A stretch of DNA of 64,000 bases, from assembly GCA_963931865.1 (NCBI GenBank), contig OZ007506.1:1261627-1325626 (forward strand). Reading direction: 5' to 3'. Every line of letters begins with the position of its first letter. The stretch's first letter is position 1. The translations under genes and the position numbers were made by a program. The notes beneath the pieces were generated by a model. That model was not told where the DNA came from. It saw nothing but the letters and a program-made list of their open reading frames with translations, and made no database searches. Source of the stretch: Axinella damicornis. Its lineage: Eukaryota > Porifera > Demospongiae > Axinellida > Axinellidae. Shown here in pieces: positions 23,241 through 35,000 of this stretch.

Positions 23241-23841
23241 TACCAGAAGTACATTGATTCTGTTGGTTTTGAATGCCACATTTCTCACGGTCTCATTCCT
23301 ACACCTCTCTGGCCTGGGAATGGGACTACACGCCTCTCATAGCTGGCAGCCGTACCTGGCCCTGTAGGCTGCTCTTCAGGTCGTCAGATATATAGCCAGA
23401 GAAAAGATTGTAGAGCCAGCTGGAGGAAGAGGAAGGTGGTGAAAACAGTGATTGGAGGATGGAAGTGGGTGGGCACAATTAACAGACCCTGTAGCTGGGA
23501 TAGAATGCACACTATGAAATGCTAGTCTGCAATATGAACTGCTTTGTTAACCAACAGCTGCATCACTAATCGAGCTCGATGGCTTGTGGTGGTCCAGGAG
23601 GCCGAACGTTGACTAGTTGAGGCTTACTACACACACAGAGAGGGCATGATGTGACAAACTGGTGAAGAAACCTTGCTCCTCCATGGAAGTCAATGTCGAG
23701 ATGTCCGATGTCAAACGAACAGCCCGTGGTGGTGAGCGTGGGATGGCCCTTGGAGTCCGCCCCCACCTCCACACTCACTGTCAGGGACACACTGGACACA
23801 GAGACATCAGCGCTACCCGAGTCAGATATGTGTGGCCTATG

Positions 23842-23872
<31 letters not shown>

Positions 23873-24231
23873 GTGTTGATCATCCACCAAACGTTCTAGT
23901 TTGGTTCCCCCAGTCGGGGGTTGCGTGACCGAATTCGGTGCCAAACCAACAGATGTGTGTATGGTGTGCACACGGAGGGTACAACAGATTCCATACATAT
24001 GTACGTTTGTAGAAGGAATTACCCTCGTTCCCAGGCCATTCATACTGGCGGTGGGAACGGCCTGGGAACGAGGCTAGAAGGAATCATGTTTCAGCTGCAG
24101 CCTACCAGCTGTGTTCCCTGTAGTGCCAGTTGGCAGTGACGTGCATGGCTATCCCGGAGGCCTTCACAACCAGGCCTTTGCCTCCCGAGGTCAGAGAGGA
24201 GGTGGGGATCTGAAGACCACTCAGCTTGATG

Positions 24232-24292
<61 letters not shown>

Positions 24293-24821
24293 CGTGATGG
24301 CTTGCAAGTCTAATCTCTGGTAGTCTCGTGCCCAGTCGGAAGCACCGTATGGAAACTCCGTCTGGTAACATTGGGCAATACTCTTGATACTCGTCAAAAA
24401 ATCCATACGTTCATGGAGGAATTTGAACGTACCAATAGAAACGCTGTATTGTTTTATCTCTGCAATGGTACTTCCGGCTGGGCACGATACTATAAGTACT
24501 CCTCACATATAGGCTTGTGGTTGTTTAAGCCTCGATGTTAATGCCCTGATTACATTCCACGCTACACTGCTATACCAAGAATAGTGCCTAATTTCACCAG
24601 ACAGATTTTTCCTATGGTGCTTCTGGCTGGGCACGAGACTAAATATCTGGCCCCATCCAGTGATCTATAGACAGGGGTCAGCCAGCTAGGGAGGAGAAGG
24701 AAGGAGCTCACTTTGAGAGGGTGTAGTCGATACTTCCAATAGGAGTCCCGGCAGACCCCGAGATGTCCGGGATGGTGAGGGAGGACAGGGACTTCTCCAG
24801 AATGGGGACACCCACCTGACG

Positions 24822-24862
<41 letters not shown>

Positions 24863-26892
24863 GTAGATCTCACTCGGGAAGCTCTGATTCACTCCTACAC
24901 CACCCTTGCATTGTCTTCCCACATGTTACTTCTTATCTTGACAGCTAGGTTCCAGCTAGGAATGCATGTTGTCATCCAGTGCAGAAATATGATCATCATA
25001 CGCAAATAAGAGATGAATGTCAGACCTGCTGAGTAAGCTGGAGGGAGCCATGGTACCATGGTATGATGTGCACTGCAATCATGATGATGTAATGGGATGG
25101 ATGATGTAATACACAGCAGCTGTTGCTGTACATGTAGCATGTTGGGATATTTGTGGCAGCGGTGACACATGTTGGGAATTTTGTGGCAGTGGTGACTACC
25201 CATATAAGGCATCCCACATGGCTGTGCATGCTAAATAAAGTGAATTCCATAACTAACTACATGTATCACTTGTGCATATCTGCATGCACCTGCCACTTTT
25301 GGGTATTCCCATTGGTCGCCACGGTGATCATGCATGCGGTCCAGTTGGTAGGCAGCACTTAATATATATTTGAAGTGAACTTAAAGGCTAATAATTGCAG
25401 GTACTATACAATTTCAGTGATTTTAGCAAGCAGGCGAATTCACCCAAAACAGCACTCACAAAATCTGAGGTACTTTCAAATCACTAAATTTTGTACTTGC
25501 AATAAATATTAGCCTTAGAGTACAGCTTCGCATTTCCCCATTGAAGTCTACATAGACAGAGATTTCAGCCCAATAGTGTGCGTGGGCTTCATTGGAAAAT
25601 TGAGGCCAAATAAAACTCAGACACAGCACATACAAAGCTGAGCTGTGGTGTTATATTGATACTAAAAGTGTTATTATTAATACCAGGGCAGCTGAATTGA
25701 CAAACTATGGTCCCATCTTGACCATTTTGGGATATCCCTTATGCTATCTGTTTATTTTGTGTGTGCAGGGAAGTTACAATCACTAGGCATACAACTCTTT
25801 CCTCTTGGGGATGGAACAAGATTCGATTAGGAGCACACTCTCCATCACAGGGTAGTGGTCTCCATCATACTGTGGTGTAGCCTCGTTCCCAGGCCAACGC
25901 GGCCTGGGAATGAGGCTAACTCGTTACTGCAGTACAAGTACAGGTACAGGTGATGTGAATTCAGTGGGTGAACTACAATGTACATAGTAAACCTTGTGCT
26001 GTTTACTATAAACTAAACTGGCCTACAAATTGGGTATGGTATTGGGCATGTTTAGCCGCATTCCCAGGCCATTGCCTAGCTGTTTGTCGCTTGCAGAGCA
26101 ACGAAAAGCTGGGCGATGGCCTGGGAACGAGGCTAGGGTTTGGTATGTGGTCTCATGCCATGCCTGCTATTTAATATGGCGTCTGGAATGCTGGAGTGAG
26201 AATCGTTGAAGTGTGTCTGATCTAGCATCGTTCCCAGGCTGCATGTGACAAAAGCTGGGTGTGGAGGCCTGGGAACGAGGCCATGTCTGAGCAATTGCCT
26301 TCTGCTCCCCTCTCTCCATGCGCATATGCAGAGGTCACATCATGTCTCAGGGGGTTGAATTCCCGGCAGGAGCTCTATGAATTCCTTACTCTTTTGGCTA
26401 TTCCCTACCTACCATGTATGTACGTTAGTGTCTACTGGCAGCCTTCTAGATAGTCTCATGGGCCACCCCACAGTGCCAATCGCTTTCTCTGTGTGCTAAT
26501 ACTGAAAGCAATCGGTACTACAGAACGGAGTGGAGCGCAGTCAAACGGTCAAGTCTTATTGTGATGCGGTCAAGTGGTCTAGCAGCAAAAATGACGGTCA
26601 AGATTTCTTGACCCTGGTCACAGCTCTGACTACGGCGTCAATGGGAGTGTCACCCCCTTGACTACCTTCTAGCTATAGGCGAGCATTGGGGTTTGTGTAC
26701 ATCTGGTTTCCCAAGAATGGATTTGTGGTTGGAGAATGGCAAAGCAAAAGCACTCACAGGAGTGCTCATTTTGCGCTCCAGGCACTCACCATAGTCCAAA
26801 CCTTTCCCAGTGATGGTGGTACGAAAACCAGGACCAACAGCAAGACAGCTGCTGACCAGGCACAGTGAGAAGGCAACCACAACCGTACCCAT
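18673..26892 (-). CDS. BPI: BPI/LBP-family lipid-binding protein, complete
   Basis: Fifteen exons chain in phase from ATG 26892 to TGA 18673: 26892-26790, 24823-24712, 24231-24106, 23836-23672, 23419-23356, 23148-23085, 22788-22697, 22433-22257, 21552-21493, 21418-21251, 20991-20912, 20598-20556, 20425-20362, 19426-19350, 18741-18673. The sum is 1464 nt, 487 aa. There is a signal peptide (MGTVVVAFSLCLVSSCLA) and the N-terminal BPI barrel (TTITGKGLDY, LQIPTSSL, LDIDFHGGA, SWLYNLFSGYI), with the conserved disulphide pair at about Cys153 and Cys192. The proline-rich hinge and C-terminal barrel follow (FKLNTSSFSLLVPQ, KYPNMAMML, GLPLP), ending STDFSYK. These proteins bind lipids such as endotoxin in a boomerang fold. 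The tip after strand NWHYREHSW is less basic than in BPI/LBP, so endotoxin binding is uncertain. Confidence 0.9.
18770..18885. repeat. Two direct copies of a ~63-bp unit
   Basis: Two near-identical copies of ATGGTAATGACAGGACAGGA followed by GTGTGTGTTACTGTATAGGG and a GCATGGAGAGATG core lie just upstream of the last exon of the BPI-like gene (minus strand sense). Confidence 0.75.
19462..19520. repeat. (TG)n microsatellite
   Basis: An 18-repeat TG run followed by imperfect TG/TGG. On the minus strand it is a (CA)n tract about 35 bp upstream of the acceptor of BPI exon 14. Confidence 0.9.
19590..20335 (+). mobile_element. ~740-bp interspersed element, copy 2
   Basis: It starts with a long hairpin: the sequence around GGATAACAGAACAGCAAAAA (19602-19621) is mirrored by TTTTTGCTGTTCTGTTATCC (19750-19769). 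About 550 bp more of sequence shared with 15425-16090 in inverted orientation follows. The right end has the palindrome ATAGAGTCTACTGACTCTAT. A third copy of that end lies at 56960-56985. It lies in the BPI-like intron between exons 13 and 14. No transposase is visible; probably non-autonomous. Confidence 0.65.
20744..20840. repeat. Hairpin MITE, degenerate TAGCCTC...CCCAGGC copy
   Basis: GTAGCCTCATCATTCCCAGGC at the left, GGAAAGGCCTGG at the right, with an internal palindrome CCACCTCTAGTTTTGAT / ATCAAAACGTGGAGGTGG. It lies in a BPI-like intron. A sister copy with the same core is at 27779-27868. Confidence 0.6.
21064..21177. repeat. Palindromic element with CCAAACCAACCCC arms
   Basis: CAGATCCAAACCAACCCCAG is mirrored by GGGGTTGGTTTGGGTCTGGG, with inner GATCGCTTC/GAAGTGATC pairs. 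The same core recurs at 28170-28280, so it is a repeat family rather than a unique hairpin. Confidence 0.6.
21621..21704. repeat. Hairpin MITE, canonical TAGCCTCGTTCCCAGGCC copy
   Basis: The two ends are exact inverse copies: TAGCCTCGTTCCCAGGCC and GGCCTGGGAACGAGGCTA. The core CTCCGCCCAGACTTT/AAAGTTGGGCGGAG is also paired, giving one long stem with a loop. Intron of the BPI-like gene. Confidence 0.8.
21733..22095. mobile_element. Non-autonomous hAT-like element with 5-bp TSD
   Basis: It begins CAGGGGCGTCGGA and ends TCCGGCGCCCCTG, forming terminal inverted repeats. It is flanked on both sides by the pentanucleotide TACCT (21728-21732 and 22096-22100), an apparent target-site duplication. 363 bp, no coding capacity, in a BPI-like intron. 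CAGGG ends point to the hAT superfamily; hAT5-type elements make 5-bp duplications. A second member is at 57328-57640. Confidence 0.7.
22890..22975. repeat. Hairpin MITE, TCTCGTTCCAGGCC copy
   Basis: TAGTCTCGTTCCAGGCCTCC and GAGGCCTGGGAACACAGCTA form the ends, with paired GCAGATTT and AAATCTGG inside. Same family as 21621-21704; slightly degenerate. BPI-like intron. Confidence 0.7.
23169..23239. repeat. (TG)n followed by a 33-bp poly-G
   Basis: Dinucleotide TG tract, then an uninterrupted G run (about 23207-23239), immediately upstream (minus-strand sense) of BPI exon 6. Frames across it are spurious. Confidence 0.9.
24022..24077. repeat. Hairpin MITE, short copy
   Basis: CCTCGTTCCCAGGCC and GGCCTGGGAACGAGGCTA surround a short core. 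It lies about 30 bp from the donor of BPI exon 3 (24106). Confidence 0.75.
24233..24292. repeat. (TG)n microsatellite abutting BPI exon 3 acceptor
   Basis: An uninterrupted TG run; in gene sense it is (CA)n that directly forms the sequence before the ACAG acceptor of exon 3 at 24231. Similar tracts abut exon 2 (24824-24860), exon 4 (23842-23872) and exon 8 (22434-22519). Confidence 0.9.
24321..24643. mobile_element. 323-bp MITE with ~45-bp terminal inverted repeats
   Basis: The left end TAGTCTCGTGCCCAGTCGGA and following 25 bp are the inverse, with few mismatches, of the right end finishing CTGGGCACGAGACTA. A third partial copy of the terminus lies inside at 24462-24490. The outer motif TAGTCTCGTGCCCAG resembles the ends of the short hairpin family, suggesting a longer relative. 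It lies in the BPI-like intron between exons 2 and 3. Confidence 0.7.
25878..25919. repeat. Minimal hairpin MITE (ends only)
   Basis: TAGCCTCGTTCCCAGGCC joins GGCCTGGGAATGAGGCTA with only four to six bases between. It shows the terminal module of the family without any core. First BPI-like intron. Confidence 0.75.
26053..26136. repeat. Hairpin MITE, AGCTGTTTGTCGC core
   Basis: TTAGCCGCATTCCCAGGCC and GGCCTGGGAACGAGGCTA ends; the core pairs ATTGCCTAGCT with AGCTGGGCGAT. First BPI-like intron. Confidence 0.75.
26222..26282. repeat. Hairpin MITE, internally shortened
   Basis: CTAGCATCGTTCCCAGGC and GGCCTGGGAACGAGGCC ends with a partial AAAGCTGGGTGTGGA core; the left half of the core is deleted. 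First BPI-like intron. Confidence 0.65.
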
Positions 26893-27453
26893 GATCGTGT
26901 AGCTACGTGGTTGTGAAAAATCAGGAAAGACATAAATATTAGACGAATGTATTAATGAGCAAATTAACTCACCTAGGAACTCTCCAGAGCCTCACCAGTT
27001 CGCTAATTAGCTGAGCTCATGAGCCAGGTCAGGAAGTTACACGTGACGCAATCAATTGATACAACGTCATCAATCTGTACTGTGCATGTGTACGTATTGC
27101 TGTACGTGCATATTCAGTTTAATATAATACAGTGGGCAAGTTAGTTGCGATCGATTGGTGTGAATACCCTCCAAGTCGTTCCGATTACAAGAGCTGCTGA
27201 CCGGCCAATACTGTTGATCGCACGGTACCCTTGCCTGAGGCAGAAGCTGCTTCAATATAGCTAATTACTTTGGAATACCAAGTACGTTGGCCTACATGGG
27301 ATTGGCTGGTGCACACTGTGATCTGGACTAACGCAGAATCAGTCACAGAAGTTGTGTTCCCACGTCTCTACCCCCGAAGAGCTGTACCACTCGAAATCGT
27401 CTCTGGCACTGTCGTGGGGGGTTGTGCCATTGAGTAGCTACAGGAGAGGAGCC
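26893..27453. promoter_or_regulatory. Divergent gap between BPI-like gene and guanylate cyclase
   Basis: About 560 bp between the BPI-like ATG (minus) and the candidate first ATG of the cyclase (plus). It presumably holds both promoters and the 5' untranslated regions. I see no clear TATA box. Confidence 0.35.
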
Positions 27454-30400
27454 ATGGTACGTTGGAGTGTTAAAGTTACTGCAAACCAATCTATGACCCA
27501 TAATTTGCCACTATGCATGTGTGCAAGCATCTTTGTAGATCTAAAACTTCGTGTGGATACATGAGAATCTAATATGTCTCAGTGGGCAGGGTTATGGGCT
27601 TGAGTCTCCTGGTATCGCCATCTCCACTACTTTTAGTTTACTATATTGAGGGGGGCCCTGTTTGGAGGACAACCGAAAGATGAAAATTATGCATGTTTGC
27701 AGCTCTTGCAGAAACTACGTGGACTGACCACCCTTTGCGTTGATATTATCCACACGACATGGTTCTTGCTGACCCAGCTAGCCTCGCTCCCAGACCTTCT
27801 GCACCTCCAGTTTTTGATCACTACAGTATGCAAACTTTAAGCGATCAAAACCTGGAGGTATGGAAGGCCTGCTAGACCCGGCTGTAATGCGATAGCGACA
27901 GAACACACAGAACTCAACATGGTACCACTGTTCCGTGGCATAACGTTTGTCCTCTAAGTGGAGAGATCAGTGCAAACACTGCAGATAGATAATGCCCTAC
28001 CGACTCCATTTCCTCCCCCCACTGAGCAACCCAAGGAGGTACACACACTGAGTGCACATGTGGCATGAAGCCCTCAATGGGTTTGTTTGTGTGGTTGGGA
28101 ATCACTAGTGTAAGGCAGTTACCACAAAACCAATGGTTGCTGAACATGCTTACAGCCAAATGGCTGGATAGTCTTGGTCCCAGCCCCAAACCAACCCCTG
28201 TGCGGATCGCTTCCAGAATCACATGCGGGGATACTGGAAGCGATCCACGCTGGGGTTGGTTTGGGGCTGGGGCTAAGACTAATGACTGGACCACCTTGGT
28301 ACATACTGCATTACCGAGTTATAAATTGTGTGTTTGAGGTTTGCAAGTGGCAACTGCACTCCTGGTAGAGCAGCTGCGCTGGGAGAGCAGCTGGTAGAGC
28401 AGCTGGTTGGGCAGACCCAGTCGCTGTACAGTGGAACCTATCTATAGTGTTCACTGTTCAGCCACCTGTGCCTGTAGCCTCGTTCCCAGGTTCCTCCACC
28501 AACTTATTGTACAGTATGCCACACAATGCTGGGGAGGAACCTGGGAACGAGGCGCTATAGACAGGTTCCACTGTACTGTCACCTCGAGGACAGGACATAC
28601 ACTTCAGCTGTACTTATGGTTCATGCATACCACTCACTCCAATTAGTTAACTAGTGGAATGCAGGACTTTGGGGGGCGAACCTGAGTGAAGTGCATGCGC
28701 ATGCCGCAGGACATGCATGGAGCAGTTGCATTCACATGACTGTGACAGGGCAATGAGCATAGGCCACAGAAATCATGGCACTAAACATACACTCGTGTAC
28801 ATCACAGCAACTGTGAGTCAGGTTAGCGTTTGTAGCTGAAGCAGTCTAGCACCAACATCATCGGCCATGGCGCCACGGTAGGTCCACGACTAGACTCTGA
28901 GCCGCAGTCTCTGCCTTTGTCAGTGTCGCTACCGAGGAGGCAGAATGTTCATGGTGCTCTAGCCAATGTCCACGAGTGCATGGTCTCTCCGTCTTTGTTG
29001 TCGCTATCGTCCGTCGAACAGGTAGCTAGACGGTTCACGATTCCTGGAGTCCGGCGTCGTATCGAGGTGCGTAGAGCTCGTTGTTGAATTTGAATATTAT
29101 TGTGCACGTGCAAGGGAAATTTGCTGATTTAAAATTTATGGTATTTGCAAGATCCAAGCAAGCAAGCATAGATACACACGCTCTGCGCAATGAAGTCACG
29201 CTAGTGTGGGGCTCGCTCAGGCTCGCCCCAATTAACACACACATATGCATGTGTGATGTCCTGCCTGTTAATGACGTGGGCGTTTCCGAGAAACTGGCAG
29301 CTAGCTGTATTGGGTGGTTGTAATTATGATCAAGATGCTGTAGTCATAATTGTGCTCGCATGTTCACTGCTGCACGAGGCATCTCTGAATATGCATGATC
29401 CTAGTTCAATTACATTGAGAACTCAGTATCAAGTCGTGGTATGTCCTGTCCTGAGGCCATAAGCTGGCTGGGCCTGTAATCCCGTGTTGGTCCAACACTC
29501 ATTGTGTGACTGAGAGGAATGAGCGGTTGTGACAGGCACTTGCTGACTTGTAAGGTGCTGACTAAGAGTGGGTGGTTATGGTGGGCCATGTGCAGTGTTG
29601 ACTACTAAGAGTGGGTGGTTATGGTGGGCCATGTGCAGTGTCGACTACTAAGAGTGGGTGGTTATGGTGGGCCATGTGCAGTGTTGACTACTAAGAGTGG
29701 GTGGTTATGGTGGGCATGTGCAGTGTCGACTACTAAGAGTGGGCGGTTATGATGCTAATTACTGCTGAGGATGATGGACTTCTCATTAACAGAAGATAGG
29801 AGGATACCTTTGACACTGTCTATGTAAGCTTATTGTTACTCCCCTTGCACAAGTATCCATGATGTGAGCATGGCCAGGAGTGCAGTTGACACTTGACACT
29901 AAAACTAGGACGTCTTTGCAGCTCAAGGTGTATTATATTACTGCACATTTTACACCTTCACACAGTATGGGTTCGTCAACTCCGCCTTGGAGAGGCTGAT
30001 AAAGAGAAGATTTGGACCTGAAAAATGGGAAGAAATTAGGTGAGAAAATGTAACTCTTTTCCAACCGGGAGGTCAGACTTTCTTCATTTTGAAGTTTACT
30101 TAAACATACCCTCAGTTCTGCAAGCTTTGCGCATACCCTCAGTTCTGTTTGGGTGACCCACCCACCTCCTCCTATCCTGCCCACTCTGCTCGCGCACAAC
30201 CTAAGTCATTGCTGGAAGTGACGTCATGAGGCTGAAAGTTACGTGACAGGTTTTGCAGTCATTGGCAGTTAAGGGGTCAATGATTGACTGCCCTAATTAT
30301 TACCCTAATTAGAGGCCAAAGTTTACTTTGGACAAGGAGTGGCTAAAATTGGAATCTTGATGGCTTGGGTGTTACACTGTGCACTGATCTGTAATTGCAT

Positions 30401-32025
30401 TTTTCATAATTACCAAAGCTTTAATCTCCCCTTCCAACGCTGCATTAAGTTTGTCATGCCAACGTTCAACGGGCGTAACTGTAAACAACCGTACAGCTCA
30501 TCCTACGGCTTGTCTTGGCAAAATCTGATCTTTGGACATAATTTGTATTAAATTCCCCATATAAATTCCGAGGGGCAACCGCACTCCTGGTAGCCGCGTT
30601 GCAACCCCTGTACGCGGTAGCCGCGTTGCAACCCCTGTACGCGGTTGCGACTCGCCGTAGCGCAAGCTAAGTATTGCAATTCGTTCCAATTAACACACAT
30701 GCCACGTGGCAACCACGCTCAGTCGATCGCGAGCAATGGCGACCAAAAGGAAGACAAGCCATTATTACAGCACTCACAACTTAGCCAGCACGGTGAGTTT
30801 GGCATGCAAGCGTCAGTGAACGACAGCGATCACGGCCGTGTGGTCAGAATCTTCGTGTGCCTTCCTAAGTACGGTACGGCCACCGGAAGTCGATGGAGCG
30901 CTCGAGCAATGGCGGCCAACAGCGAGACAAAAGCGCTCATATCTCCACCACCAAGGTGAGTTTCAGCACCAACTTTTATCATTCAGGTCAGTGCATGATA
31001 GCGATCACGGCGGTGTAGTCAGAATCTCTGTAGGCCAATCCTAAGTACTCAAACATTATTTATATTATTTATATTGGATTATTTACGCGGCACAATTTTT
31101 CCCCTATATACCAGGAGTGTAATTATGGGCTTATGAGAGCTCATGACGGCATCTGCTGTCATTGGTTGGTAAAGAGTTAAGCCAACTGTGTGTGAAGCAG
31201 TCACCACCAGTACTGCATTCATCTCAGTGCGATGTGAAACTGCAAACTACTTGCTCATACCTGTCCTGCAGTTTTCTGACCAAGTGGTTAAAGTCATTAC
31301 TAGTACTTACACCAGACCTGAAGTGAAAAACACTTACCAAACTGGTGGACTCACTACCAACGCTGTTGATCACTTAAGCTTATTTAATTAGCCCCACCCT
31401 GCCTCTTGAGATCGAAGTGGTGTGTGGTTGCTGGCTTTTAGCAAGAACAGCATCACTGTGGCCAGCACAGGAACAGCATCACTGTGGCCTGCACAAGAGA
31501 CGGAAGTCTTAGTCTGGTGAATTGTTCCTTGTCTCTCCTCCCCTGGGACCCCCAGCCCTATAGGCTGCAAGGGCCTGGAAGTGAAGTGTTGACCTTCTCT
31601 CTCCCCTCCACTGCATGGTTCACATTTGGGACTGTTTGTGGGCCCTCAGAGTAGATTCATGGAGTGGTGATTAGGAAAATACAATAATTCATCTATGACA
31701 TCACATTTGACACCGATAATATTTTATTGTAAGGAAATATTATTATTGTGAGGTATATGTGTAGGTCACTAATGACCACAATGTGTGAAGCATACAAGGT
31801 GGCAGGATAGCAGCAACCAGTATATACCCCTACATCATCTCTTCTGTATTTCATTATTTTGAGTTATGCAAGTCACTGTGACCATCATGTACTGCTACTA
31901 GAAATGTACAAAGTGGTAATAAAGTAAGTGCACCTAATTGTATGTTTGGAGAAAACCCATTGTTCAGTTCTTAGAAGTTTGTCATATATTTAATAGTGCA
32001 CAAAAAAACACATGCACACACACAT

Positions 32026-32058
<33 letters not shown>

Positions 32059-35000
32059 GAGCCTATGCCAACATCATTATTGGGGAGACAGACAGCTTCC
32101 AGGTGAATCATGTGTACAAAGATGAAGCTACTTACAACCTTGTGGCGGCTGCTTCTGAAGTCTTGGGTGAGTAGAACCCTGTTGTGACTGTATGAGCACA
32201 GTTAACAGAAGTAATGAAGTCTTGGGTGGGTAGAACCCTCTTCATTATAGAGTGACTGTATGAGCACAGTTAACAGAAGTAATGAGATCGTAGAGACACA
32301 TTATTTCCACCATGCACTCGGCATGTCCCCAGGTCTGGACCCCGCTACGCTGCTCGAGATGTTCGGTGAGCAGTTCCTCCTGTGGTGTCAGGAATCAGGG
32401 TACTCCAAAACGTTGCAGCTCCTCGGCCGATCACTGCAGGACTTCCTCACCAACCTTGATGCTCTGCACGACCACCTCTCGATTATATACCCACAGATGG
32501 ACGCACCCTCGTTCCGTTGCACCGAGGGGCTCCGAAAGTCGGAGTTTCTCTTGCACTACTACTCGGATAGAAGCGGTTTGGAGAATATTGTGATGGGAAT
32601 TGTGAAATCTGTCGCCCGTGAGTTCTACAATGTTGAAGTTGAGATGAAGCTTCTAGTAAAGAAGGGGCTGGACAACGATCACTCAATCTTTTCGATCCGT
32701 GAAACCGCCTTGTACTCACACAGTGCGTTTGACGGGGAAGCAGCGAGCGAGATGATTGAATCAAATCCGGAAACACAGCTCATTAGTTCACAAACTTTCT
32801 GTCGAGCTTTCCCATTTCACATCGTCTTCGATCCCTCGCTAAACATCCTCCAGGTCGGCTCCTCTCTGAATTTTTTGTTGCCGAGCCTAATGAAGAAAGA
32901 GAGCAAGCTTTGCCGGTACTTTGCCATTGAAAGACCGAGAATGAAGCTCACATTTGACAATCTTGTCTCACACATCAACACCATCTTCATCCTCAGAATG
33001 CTCCCCTCTGATGATGCCACAAACACCATGACCGGTAGCCTTGGTTTCAATTTCTCTGGAAACGACCCCATGAGGCTCAGGGGTCAGATGATCTATGTGC
33101 CAGAATCCGATGCGATGCTCTTTCTGTGCTCCCCTCGGGTTAAACGCTTACATGATCTGGAGCAGCGCGGCCTGTACCTCAGCGATATCCCGATCCACGA
33201 TGCCACCCGGGGGCTGTTGATGATGGGACAGGCAGCAGAGTCGGAATTCACCAACTCTGTCCGCCTTGAAGAGCTGATTATTCAACTGAGAGCGGTGCAG
33301 AAGTCACTTGAGGATGAGAAGCAGAGAATGTCTGAGTTACTGCGCGAGATGCTCCCAATCTCGGTCGCCAACAGCCTCATGTCCGGGCAAATGGTGGAGG
33401 CGGAAAGATTCGACTCGGTGACGATCCTGTTCAGCGACATTGTGGGGTTCACGAGCATATGCTCCCATAGCGGGCCTATGCAGGTCATCAACATGCTCAA
33501 CAAACTCTACTCCATGTTTGACCAGGTCGTCGGGCAGAATCAGGTCTACAAGGTGGGTAGAAAGTTAGTGAAACTGTTTCTGAGCCCAGTTCTGGGCCCA
33601 GCAACATTGGCAGTACATACTGGACTCAGCTGAGACCTCCTGGCAATGTAGCTTATGTTCTGGTGGCGTAGCGGCTAAAATGGGATGGGACTGAGGCTGG
33701 TTGATGCCATTTCCCCCTTGTTACTTAGCTTTTTGGGAGTGGAATATGACACAGGATATCAAGAGAAATTGTTTTGCCTCTTACATCTGACTAGACTAGC
33801 CAGTCAGAAGGTCTTCAGGTATCTTTCTCTGCTTTTCTCAGTTCAGTATTCACATCAAACCTCTCCTCGTGAGTGCATGTATGCCATAAAATCAGATGGT
33901 AGTCACATGGTTGTCATACTGTAGTCATATGTTGGTCACATGATAGCCTCTCGTTCCAGGTGAGACTGATAGCATGTTGTTTTTGAAGGGCAGGGGGAAA
34001 ATAAGTGTTTGCCTTGCATTAGTGTAGTCATATGGTGATCACATGATAGCCTCTCGTTCCAGGTGAGACGTGTTGTTTGAAGGGCAGGGGGAAAATAAGT
34101 GATATCACCGTTTGTGTAACACAGTCAGCATGTGTTGAATGCTGAACTAGGAAGTTAGTACAAAGAAGGAAGGTGGCGGTACGTAGATCACATTTCTCGG
34201 TCTACACAAGCGATTTCAACATCAGTTTGTGTTCAAAATAGATTACTCAGGCACTGGGATTCCCTGCTTGGGAGTAGCTGTGTTTTGGTAATTAGGTCAC
34301 CTCATTGAAACTGTGTGCATTCTGAGCAACCTAGTGTTCAGAGGTCTGGGAATGAGACCAGGAGTGACATTGGCAGTACGTACCTAGTGTTCAGGGGTCT
34401 GGGAATGAGACCAGGAGTGACATTGGCAGTACGTACCTAGTGTTCAGGGGTCTGGGAATGAGACCAGGAGTGACATTGGCAGTACGTACCTAGTGTTCAG
34501 GGGTCTGGGAATGAGACCAGGAGTGACATTGGCAGTACGTACCTAGTGTTCAGGGGTCTGGGAATGAGACCAGGAGTGACATTGGCAGTACGTACCTAGT
34601 GTTCAGGGGTCTGGGAATGAGACCAGGAGTGACATTGGCAGTACGTACCTAGTGTTCAGGGGTCTGGGAATGAGACCGGAGGAATGTCAGCTGTACATTA
34701 CCAGCTATGATGGAGTAGGATTCGGATTGCAGCTGTCGATGCAAACCTTTTGAGTGCTTACTTGTTTTGACCAGTAGTAGTTTAGTTCATACTGAATTAG
34801 AGCTCCGCTCCCAACATCATAATTTCCATCCAACCCTTTGAAGATCACAAGCTGAGAGCATGAACCGATTGTTTTGTCTTCCGCCACATGTAGCGGGTGC
34901 CTTTGTAAACTGACTGTTGAGTGCCCAGCTGACCTGCTATATAGTGGTTGGCATGGTGCATGGTTAGCATAGAATGTGTAAGTGTGTAAACAAGCAGTGA

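Noticed and set aside
19234..24922. His/Thr-repeat open frames on the minus strand
   Set aside because: They translate (CA)n tracts in the introns of the BPI-like gene; only the parts inside the 15 exons are coding.
32260..32332. In-frame ATG giving a longer start for the large cyclase exon
   Set aside because: The sequence before the CCCCAG acceptor at 32332 lies in a tandem duplication and does not match the haem domain; upstream exons 29966 and 32060 supply the true N-terminus in phase.
34325..34676. Regular 53-bp repeats that could suggest a CRISPR array
   Set aside because: There are no unique spacers; whole units are tandem, and the context is an intron of an animal gene.
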